A stretch of 64,000 nucleotides of DNA. Origin: Amphiduros pacificus. Its lineage: Eukaryota > Annelida > Polychaeta > Phyllodocida > Hesionidae. Position 1 is the stretch's first letter. Each line of letters begins with the position of its first letter. The notes beneath the pieces are model-generated. The model was not told the origin of the DNA. It did no database searches and saw only the letters and a list, made by a program, of their open reading frames with translations. Positions 55,233-64,000 of this stretch are shown piece after piece. The stretch spans positions 47,813,725 through 47,877,724 of the forward strand of contig OX439003.1 of assembly GCA_949316495.1 (NCBI GenBank). Reading direction: 5' to 3'. The position numbers and the translations under genes were made by a program.

Positions 55233-55580
55233 AGCATGGTGAGAGGCAAAGAAGGGCTGCAGGTGATAATAGGATGTAATAAAAACATCTACTTAAAATA
55301 TAATTATTATATAACTGTCTTATTATTCTCATGATTTCCTAAATATTTATCATAATTTCTCTGATCTGATGTGCACATGACACTAAATCTCTAAGCACTG
55401 AAAAAATAGATATTGTAGTCCATTTGCAAAATGGATGTAAATCATCTTAAAAGGTCAGAAACTCATTGTTACACTTAATTTACAGTATGTGTTAGTAATT
55501 TAGTTATTTTAAATAAAAACTTCAATATGACGGGCTGATGTAGAAGACTGGGATACCATTTATTCCATCATGCATACCAG

Positions 55581-57552
55581 GTCCTCACTTCACGGGGCTG
55601 TTCTCATCTGGACAACATACAAGGACGAAAGGCAGGGCTATTGACATCTTCAAGTTGTTCTTCACCAGCCAATTGATTGAGGTAAGCATAAAGAGTTTTA
55701 TACAAACGGGATTGAGCGAAATCACCCAGGGTTAATGTGTAACTCTCATGTTCCAACAAATAAACAAATAAACTTCAAAAAAGTAAATTCATATTTTGAT
55801 ATCAACTTTTAAAAGTCTATGTTACAATGTTTCAGATCATATACAATATCACTGCATATGGATGGCTGTATTTGCTCCAGAAGCCAACATACTCAAGTGC
55901 CAGTGGTAAATGGGTGGATGTGACGACAGAAGAGATTTGAGGCTACCTTGCTCTCATTCTCTACATGGGTTTGTGCAGGCGCTGGATCTGGGCAACTATT
56001 GGAGCACAGTCCCTCTGTACCATGGATTGTGAGCCTGCAGATTCATGCTTAGACACAGGTTGGTTTAGTTTCTAAACTCTTGATCTTCATTTTTTTCTTT
56101 GGGGGGAGGGGTTTACATCACTATTAACACTATTTCAGTCATTTCGTGATGAGACCTTATAGGAACGACGGGTTAATCCTTTGGCACGGGCCTCAGCTCG
56201 TATGTGAAATTGCATCATGAATTCAAATTCGGCATGGCCGGGGATTGAACACATGACCTTTGGATCACCACAGCTGGTGCTCTAACCAACTGCGCCACGG
56301 CCCGTTCTAGCACTTCTGCACATATCAGACCCAACAGAAAATCATGTCCCTGATGACAAGCTCTCAAAATTATGGTTCATCCTGGATCACATCGCTAATG
56401 TAAGAACCAAAAGCTTATAAAAGGAGATTCTGCATTCATTTCCATTATTCACTGCAGACTACACAGGGAATAGAGTGATGCTTGGAACAAATGAGCTGGC
56501 TTACAACGTGGTAGTGGTGTGTTATCTGATATTATCTGGCCAAGGTAACAGTATGTATTAAATTCATAGAAATGGAGAGTAAATCAAATAACAGAAAGAT
56601 GATATATTGTACTTTGAGAAAATGTTTTGAATAATTATACAAATATCCAAATCTAATTTTTAATTGTATGAGGAAAACATTGGCCTTTGATGAAGATTGT
56701 CATGTAGATGATATAAATTCTATTTTCACAACAATTTTACATCCCTCTCACTTTTGGAATGACAATGAGATGGGACTTCTCGCCTGTGGAAATTGCGAAA
56801 TGGTGTTTTTACAACCCTTTCAGCCACTATGGCCATATCAGGTCGACTTTCAAGCCTTTTAACCTGTGTGAAAGTAGCACTGCCGGCAGAACCCAACACC
56901 TCCCGTCCCCCACTTATTAAACCATTTAGGGCACAGATGCAACGCTTTACCAACTGTGCTAGTGGGCCAAGTCCTTCCCACCTGTGCTACAAGTCTGACA
57001 AGCAGAAGGGCAGTCCCTGAAGTACTGAAGGACAAGGCCTGGAATGACTAAGTAACTCAGGCAGACATAAGGTACACCAAAGTGGGACATGTTCTCTGTC
57101 TACAAAAGAAAGATCACAAGGTAACAATTTTCTTGTTTTTCTTCTATTTTCTTTTCAACTTTTACTTCAATAATATTTTTTTTTTACTCTTTAAACTCAT
57201 AATATTATTAATTATAACAAGTTAAAACTAACTTTTTATGCTTTTCAATAAACAGTGAAGGAAGAAATAGTGAAGGTTTGTAATTGCTTTCATTTTCAGT
57301 ATAAGCACATAAGTATAAGCACCCAGGAACCTTTGAAGTTGTTTTTGTAATAATAAAGGTTTGATTTTACAGATAGATATATATTACATTTTTATTCTGC
57401 TCTACAGCACATTCAGCCAATGGGTCTAATCTTGTGGACAGGCATTTCAAAGACAGGGATGGCAGTACAATCGCATCTCAAGTATGACAACCAGTTATGT
57501 ATATGTATATGAAGGGAGTGGACTTGAGTGACCAGCAAATTGTGGCGTAAAT
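55581..57552 (+). pseudogene. piggyBac-like transposase relic with introns
   Basis: Recognisable blocks in order are AIDIFKLFFTSQLIE (55581-55681), KWVDVTTEEI...GYLALILYMG (55836-56058), ALLHISDPTENHVPDDKLSK (from 56311), NRVMLGTNELAYNVVVVCYL (to 56544) and MYMKGVDLSDQQIVA (about 57505-57551). These match the order of DDE_Tnp_1_7 (piggyBac) transposases. Blocks 1-3 are separated by GT-AG introns (55682-55835 and 56059-56310), the second containing a SINE; a donor at 57121 and acceptor near 57408 suggest another. An in-frame TGA in TTEEI-GYLA and further stops show decay. Most transposase genes of this family have few or no introns, so a once-domesticated gene is possible. A C-terminal Cys-rich part may extend to about 57900. 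Confidence 0.72.
56098..56306 (-). mobile_element. tRNA-derived SINE inside a piggyBac intron
   Basis: Minus-strand copy with the tRNA-like head at the right (GGGCCGTGGCGCAGTTGGTT) and the GTAAACCCC tail at the left. A stretch of the body between the GAGACC/GGTCTC region and TTGTCC is missing. It sits between donor 56059 and acceptor 56310, and the last SINE bases lie next to TTCTAG. Confidence 0.9.
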
Positions 57553-58172
57553 CGTATTGATGAAGTGTGTAAGTCTCATGTCTAAATTTCTGTAAGTTGC
57601 TATTCTTTCAAAACAATGATTGTTTATTATAGGTTATGCACAATTTAAATTCTGCGAGCTCATCAGGCAGATGGGGAAAATGGATTCTTATGAAAAAATC
57701 CCAGTTTATGAGGGTGCCCCTGTGTTTCCACAGGCAACACGGGGCAACACAGGCCAAATTGCATGGTGTGTTACCGCACCATGATGACAGAAAGGCGATA
57801 GATGTGGGGATGTTCCGCACATCATTGTCAAGGTTTTCATTTTTGCCTGAAGTCTGACAGGAAGTTTTGCCTGCTGGCATTCCTGGGAATTCAATGCAGG
57901 CAGGTGCCCTACCAATAAAATTTTGAATGTATATATTTGTTTTTAAATGTGAACATGCAGTTCGTACTGTGAAATACATGGCATTTGTGTTTTGTTGGCT
58001 TCCACTGCCAAAGCTGTGTTGGATCAATTATTTGGGGCTTTTTGCAAAATATATCAATCCATCAATCAACCAAATATTCAGTATTTTGGTACTACCCTAT
58101 ATTTCTTTACAGATGTGTTGTTATTGATATTTCCTTATAAAATATCAATGCAATTTGAAGTTGTAAGTGTAC
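57553..58172. other. Unassigned, possible piggyBac C-terminal remnant
   Basis: Opposite-strand frames of 139 (57608-58027, minus) and 73 codons overlap. Plus-strand pieces such as CAHH-like and FCLKSDRKFC-like words are compatible with a decayed Cys-rich end of a piggyBac transposase, but this is weak. Confidence 0.3.
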
Positions 58173-58185
58173 CCAAGTTCATTAA

Positions 58186-58433
58186 TTGTTTGTTTGGGGT
58201 TTTACATCACTTTCAACGTTATTTCAGTTATTTCGTGATGAGACCTACTTGTAGCAGATATAGTGCTGCCTCACTGAATTGTCATGTCGCAGGTCTTTGA
58301 CATGACAACCCACCCGGTCACAGATTTACAAGGACAACGGGTTAACCCTTTAGGCACGGGCCTCAGCTCATGTGGGAAATTGTGTCATGAGTTCAATCTC
58401 GGCACGGCCGGGGTTCGAACCCACGACCTTTGG
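58186..58433 (-). mobile_element. tRNA-derived SINE, 5' truncated, with 13 bp target duplication
   Basis: Minus-strand copy ending just before box A, so the tRNA head is partly lost (5' truncation). CCAAGTTCATTAA lies on both sides (58173-58185 and 58434-58446). The tail GTAAAACCCCAAACAAACA is at the left end. A clear target-primed insertion. Confidence 0.94.
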
Positions 58434-58479
58434 CCAAGTTCATTAAAAAAAATAAGTTTTCCAATTTTTTGTTACGTAT

Positions 58480-58604
58480 TTTGTTTGGGGTTTTACATCA
58501 CTTTTAACATTATATCAGTGTTATATCAGTTATTTCGTGATGAGACCTACTTGTAGAAGATATAGTGCTGCCTCATTGAATTGTCATGTCACACGTCCTT
58601 GACG
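58480..58604 (-). mobile_element. SINE 3' fragment
   Basis: The tail and lower body of the same SINE family (ATGTAAAACCCCAAACA at the left, AGGCAGCACTATATC inside). It stops after about 125 bp and has a small internal duplication of TTATATCAGT. Confidence 0.88.
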
Positions 58605-58781
58605 AAACGCTTCAGGCATCTATTTTTGACAGATTTCTATTAGCCATTGTTGTTCTGATCACACCATTAGTCTGTATTACAACATTTTATGATTTCAGGC
58701 AATCAGAATCAAAGCTCGTCTCCCCGAGAGATTGACAAACAACTCTCAGTCTAAACAGATTTTCTACAACTCACCGCACCA

Positions 58782-61700
58782 TGGCTGACGTTGAAGACAA
58801 TAGCATCCTGCACTGAGTACGCAGAGAACATGAAGAAACCCCAATCGTCTCTGACATGGATACAGAGGGGGAGAAGTCGCCTGACTTTGCCTCCCTGCTC
58901 AACATGGCGACGGTCTCAAGCCAAATTGCATCGACACGAGAGGAAGCCGCGTTGCTTGCTCGTGATCTCACAGGAACCAATATGGGGCCCGTAGACATCA
59001 ACAAACCAGAAAAGAAAAGGAAAAGACAGAATTCTTCATTATTGTCGGTCACCACATCATTATCAAGTTGGAGGAAGATCCCCTCCCACCAGAGACTGAA
59101 GATGCAGCCACGACCACCGCCCTGCCATCACTGAAAAAGGTATCGCCATCACACTCTTCGTCACACCTTGTCGCATTTTGATAGGGTCAGGGATATGTCG
59201 GCGTGGCCGTTTTTCAACGAGCTTCGTTCGACAATTGAGAAAAGAGCTAAGTCAGCCACTTGGCTAGAACACTATGAACGTATGATTAGCAAAAAGACTA
59301 CCTACCCAAGGTTGCCCCAGGGCATCACCTTGACCTCACAAGGGAAGGCCACAAGGGAGGCCCATTTAACCTCCCATGAGGCAGAAATGATGACCGACCC
59401 TGACCAGATCAGCCTTGCACCGTCAAACTTCACATCTGGACATCGAGGGAACTCGACTAAGCCAGAATTTCAAAGCAATCTTGCTGGAGGAGAATGTGCC
59501 TCCAGAGACAATGAAGAAGATAATCTCCATCATTGGAGACAAAACCTCCAAGGAGGTTAGTCAGTATAAGGCCAGGCTCGCTGTCATTGAAGATGAGGAG
59601 GGCGAGACCTACAATGACCTAAAGAGAAAGTGCCATTTTCGGAATGGTCGTGGCCCTCAGCAGACCCCCAGGGGTCAGCAGAGGACCAGATCCTCGTCCC
59701 CGAGACGCAGGACAAACCGTGCTCCCAGGAACTCCTCCCTGCCGCGCCAGCAGACAGAAGAGTTCCCGGCACTGTCCCCGCCTGCCCGCCCAGAGGCTCG
59801 CCAACAGGCAGTGACCCAACATGCCATCCAGAACCCTCCAGCGCTCACAGAGCTCCTGGACAGCCACCCAGAGAGGTCGTGGCCGTGGATGCTGGAATCA
59901 CGGAAGAAATGGGGGACAAGCCCCCAGAGGCCGCTACTCACCAAAGATATTGCTAAATCACCACTTGCCAGTCCAGAGTACCCACAATATCTCCTACACC
60001 TATATCACAACCGATGTAGAGGACTGGACTATTCTATACGAACTGGGCGATTTTTCTTTTGCCATAATTGAAGAGCAAAAAAGACTTCAAAACAAACAAA
60101 AACAAAACAAAATAAGCCGAAAGCTGCCTTTGTCAACACCTGGGACATTTTAAACTTCAATCTTAGCTATAAAGTTAGGGACTTTCCCTTACAGATTTAT
60201 TGGAACCACTAAACGTTTCAACAACTAACAACAGCATTGTGAATAAAAACGTAATTATTCCTGAAAATGTGGTTTGAAATTTATCTGACACTCAGCTCAC
60301 TGAGCCTCAGATATCCATTCTAAGTAGAGGTTTATCCTTTTCACCCACTCCTGGGGAGCCAGATATGGCTGAGAATTTCATAGACCTTTAGAGGTTTTTT
60401 CAGAAAACTGAGACTCAAGCTATTCTGGGATGACCACGGTCAGCCACCAGAGAACCCTGTAGACAATCTCTCATCAGATGAAGACACACCTCAACCTTTC
60501 CACAACAGGAAATTTGTGGAGAAAAGTAAATTTGACCCATTTTATAACAATAGAGTAACCTCGAGGCTTTTCAAAAAACTGTTAGGCACGACATCCAATC
60601 CCAACCCATTAGGGCCCCTAAAACCAAAAATAATAATAATAATAATAAAATTTATATAGTGCTGATACCAGACAAGTCTGTTCATAGCACTGTGTTCAGG
60701 ACATGTTTTCTGAAAAGGTGTGTCTTATCTGCTCTTAAAAGTAATAACTGAGGTGCTAGTCTTAATATCAGTGGGAAGAGCATTCCATAGTTTGGGGCTA
60801 ATGGAAGAAAAAGCTCTATCACCAATTGTTTTCAGACGAGTCTTAGGAACCAATAGGAAAGTACCATCATTAGATCTCAAGCATCTATCACCCTGTTTCA
60901 GGAAGAGTAGATCCCGTAAGTAAGAAGGCGCCTTACCATTCAAGGCCTTCCAGGTCATAAGGAGAATTTTGAAATCAATTCTAGCGTGTACAGGAAGCCA
61001 GTGCAGTTCCTTCAATTTCTCTGATATATGATCAAATTTCTTAATTTTTCCAACTACACGTGCTGCAGAGTTTTGTAGATATTGCAACTTCTTAATATCT
61101 GTCTGTGGGAGGCCAGCAAGAAGCCTATTTCCATAGTCTAGAGTAGATGTAACAAAAGCATGGGTTAATGTCACAGCAGTCTCCTCGTCTAGACAGTGTC
61201 TAATGGCTGCCAAATTCCTGATGTGATAATGACCCTTTTTGCACATCTTCATAATTTGTGCCTTCATATCCATTCTCGAGTCCAATGTGATACCAAGATC
61301 AACTACTGACTCACTAGGTGCGATGTCAGCATCACCTACGCTGACAGAGCGAGGAATATGGTTGGCAGCAGCACCATATCTGTCAGTACAGATGAGCATC
61401 TCAGTTTTATCATCATTAATTTTCATTTTATTAGAGATCAAAAATGCTCTAACTTCACTGATACATCTTTCTAATTTGTGCCTACTGATATCTGTTGACC
61501 AGAGGTGCGGTCGATAGGGATGTAGATCTGAGTGTCATCTGCATAGATATGGTAGTTTAGGCCATAATTAGCAAGAATATCTGCCAATGGGGACAATGTC
61601 CCCGGGACATATATATAGTGAAAAGAATAGGGCCAAGGACCGATCCCTGTGGGACCCCATACTTAATGAGTTTGAGTGAAGATCTGTGGCATCCGACCTT

Positions 61701-62225
61701 GACGCATTGCTTCCTGTCCATTAGGTATGAACGGATCCAGGCAAGAGCATGACCATTGACCTTGCATCTTGCTTCCAATCTATCAAACAAGATGTGATGG
61801 TCAATGGTATCAAAGGCAGCTGAGAGGTCTAGAAGTAGTAGTATTACCGATTTTTTATTGTCCAGATTTCGAAGGATATCATTTTGCACCCTCAGCAAAG
61901 CTTTTTCTCACTGGGCACAGTCTCATCCGGAACCAGACCTGATTTTTTAGAGAGTACTATTGGCTCCACCTCTGGTATGGTCAGAGAAGGTGGAGATGAC
62001 CTACAAAACCAGACATTTTTGTGGTATGGTCCCTAGGTTCAACTGGCAGACTAGAATATCCCCTAAATACCGATATTCAATCATTTTCTACTCGTGCAAT
62101 GTAGAATAAAAACCTTGACAACAGTACTAGACAAGCTGCCGTTGACCTACAATTGGCTATGGAGAAGAGGTTGCAGAGCAGCCAGTGTCTTACCATTGAA
62201 ATTCCCATGAGATATATCATTGGAG
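58782..62225 (+). mobile_element. Retroelement-like coding remnant, family uncertain (fossil)
   Basis: From ATG 58782 several plus-strand frames have gag-like composition. There is an N-terminal helical part (FASLLNMATVSSQIASTREE) and a core with WPFFNELRSTIEKRAKSATW. A basic, Pro/Arg/Gln-rich tail is typical of nucleic-acid-binding gag domains (about 59640-59900). Further on, LSFSPTPGEPDMAENFIDL and RKLRLKLFW resemble N-terminal wording of Penelope-like or tyrosine-recombinase retroelement proteins. The region is broken in several places and split by a LINE (60629-61901). No terminal repeats were found. The class (DIRS-like, Penelope-like or LTR) is open. Confidence 0.45.
60629..61901 (-). 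mobile_element. CR1/L2-like LINE, 5' truncated, second copy
   Basis: Minus-strand copy of the same family as 24440-26521. The translation begins in the palm (LLLDLSAAFDTIDHHILFDR, 61557-61898) and runs through YGVPQGSVLGPILFTIYM. It continues with KTEMLICTDRYG and LKELHWLPVHARIDFKIL (60725-61441), and ends in an ATT-type tail at 60629-60650. It is better preserved than the first copy but has a deletion around the YADD region and a disrupted C-terminus. The 5' truncation at 61901 is usual for LINE insertion. It interrupts the gag-like element. Confidence 0.92.
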
Positions 62226-64000
62226 GTAAGTAATGACAGAAAATCAAACTCATCAGCAATATTAAATGTTCATCAAATGCACAAAAGTTGAGAAATTAAA
62301 ACATTAAGATAAAGATAAAAGGTTGATATGTTCTTATGGTTCATAGGTAGTAATGATATGGTATAACGTTAGAGTTGATCATTTCAGTTGATACTATGCA
62401 GTGAACAGAGTGCTCACATCGCACACATATTTTTTACTAGAAAATATGGGTTCCAGAGCTTTAAAACAAGATTTCTTGTAACAGGCTCGTAAAGATTGTT
62501 ATTTCATCTAAATTGTCTATGTGACATTCCGCATAAGTAAGTCATACGTATTGCTATTTTGCAGACTGTAATTGTCTGTTACATGAAAGGTATCACTTAG
62601 AAATATTAAAACTATCAATTTTGAGCAATATTTACACAGATTTATGCAAACTGAAACCATAGCCCTTACTTATTTCTTGTAATAAACACTGAATAAACTC
62701 AATTTAACCTATATCTATATATATTATGACATTAAAATTTGATGCAAATTCTAGCAGAATTGCTTTGCTTTTTATAGCACTCAATGTTCAATCATCTGTT
62801 ATTTGGCAGCTTACAGTATATCAAGAGTTGAAACACGATTTAGAAAAAGCAGTTAGTAATTTTGTCTGCATGCAACCTTGGAAACAAAGGTAATTTTTGA
62901 AAATATTCAGAGCTAACTGAATATTTTATTCATTTTATACAACACATTTTGGCACTAGAGGGCTCCCAACTTACGTTATATTTTTCTACATTATACAACA
63001 TAAGAGGTCCCTAGTTTCATGTTCAAATTTTACATAATCTTGGAGCAAAATAATGGACTAACTGCTTGTTGGTAAAATTTATTGGAATATTTTTGCATCA
63101 GTTTTCTGGTAAAAATCACAGATTTTCAACATTCCATATAGGCTATGTTTGAACCATTTCAAGTTAAAAAAAAGCATATATATATATATATATATATAAT
63201 CGCTCATTCATGTGACATGATCCCTTACGCAGGACATTATTTGAAGTCTTCACACAAATTGTGAAGAGCCTAACCATTATGACAAGAGATAAGTCTATGT
63301 AACATTAATATTTTAACACATAAAATAGCCCATCAAAGAATGACCAAGCAGCCAGACTTTACCTCCATGCATATAGCACTGCATGAGAGTCAAGAACAAA
63401 ATTCAGAATCCTCATTAATATATTTTTTTAATTTCTTCTATTCATTTACAGTTCAATGAACAATTGAATTCATTAAAAATCATGGAAATATTCTTAGTAT
63501 TCACAGACATTTGAGTAAAAAAACCATTTCCTTTTCAAAAAAAAATACACTATCAATTTTTATCAGGCATAATAAAAGGACACAAAGAGCAAACACAGAC
63601 ACCATAACAATTCATACTAAAATAACAAATTTAACAAAGATTAAGAATGGCATTTGTTTTCAACTAGTTCTCTCATATGGCATATTTGATGGCATCATTA
63701 GATGAAAATGGATTTTAAATTAATGTTTTAAATCTTGGTGAGCACACAAATTCCTCTGCAAGATTGGCAAAAAATGTCAGTCAGCACGAGCTAAATTATG
63801 TATTAGCTCTTTACACATTCCTGCGAAAAAAATAATTTATAAAAAACAATATTTTACCAATTAAAAATTTCTCACTTCCATATGATAATCTATGCCATGA
63901 AATTTGTTACATTTTAAAAACCATTATAATATTAGAAATGTTCACACTTTCTTTATAATTATGATCGACCTGGTGTGACTTGTATTTGTTGATTTCTGTG
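62226..64000. other. Intergenic, no gene recognised
   Basis: AT-rich DNA to the window end with short frames only and a short TA tract at about 63178-63198. No element ends are recognised. Confidence 0.45.

Noticed and set aside
57608-58027. 139 codon minus-strand ORF
   Set aside because: Lies opposite the decayed 3' part of the piggyBac relic, has no known domain, and is probably an antisense shadow.

Overview
The window is animal nuclear DNA: AT-rich, intron-bearing and dense in simple repeats and transposable elements. Two multi-exon solute-carrier genes with GT-AG introns, tRNA-derived SINEs, CR1/L2-like LINEs, and PIF-Harbinger/ISL2EU-type and piggyBac transposons together suggest a marine invertebrate, most likely a mollusc or another lophotrochozoan. 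The species cannot be fixed from the sequence alone. No prokaryotic features or CRISPR arrays are present.

Host genes: only two are convincing. They are paralogous monocarboxylate-transporter-like (SLC16/MCT family) genes in the same orientation, at about 16.1-18.1 kb and 34.97-38.7 kb. Coding exons 2, 3 and 4 have identical lengths in both copies (144, 789 and 179 nt), so they are a tandem duplication about 19 kb apart. The 512-residue downstream copy looks complete. The upstream copy has an uncertain 5' end. Both lack the Lys and Asp that serve proton-coupled lactate transport in MCT1, so their substrate may not be lactate.

Layout: 1-16 kb is mostly unassigned DNA with minisatellites (14, 38 and 42 bp units), long TA tracts, a Penelope-like terminal remnant with a hammerhead-ribozyme-like core, and one SINE. 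The first transporter follows, then a 1.2 kb minisatellite of 43 bp units (19.3-20.5 kb). A decayed CR1/L2-like LINE lies at 24.4-26.5 kb. A compound minisatellite (28.7-29.9 kb) sits beside a 622 bp TA-flanked inverted-repeat element (29.97-30.59 kb). The second transporter is at 35.0-38.7 kb. A young but incomplete Ty3/Gypsy-type LTR element with apparently identical LTRs and an ATCAG target duplication occupies 40.86-44.77 kb.

From 46 kb to the end the window is almost entirely nested mobile elements. A minisatellite that reverses orientation comes first (46.1-46.8 kb). Next is a dead ISL2EU-like DNA transposon carrying a SAP-SWIM-YqaJ nuclease gene convergent with a DDE transposase, with a candidate solo LTR between them. 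SINEs, a LINE RNase H remnant and an intron-containing piggyBac-like transposase relic follow. The last element is a broken retroelement-like coding region interrupted by a second copy of the CR1/L2-like LINE.
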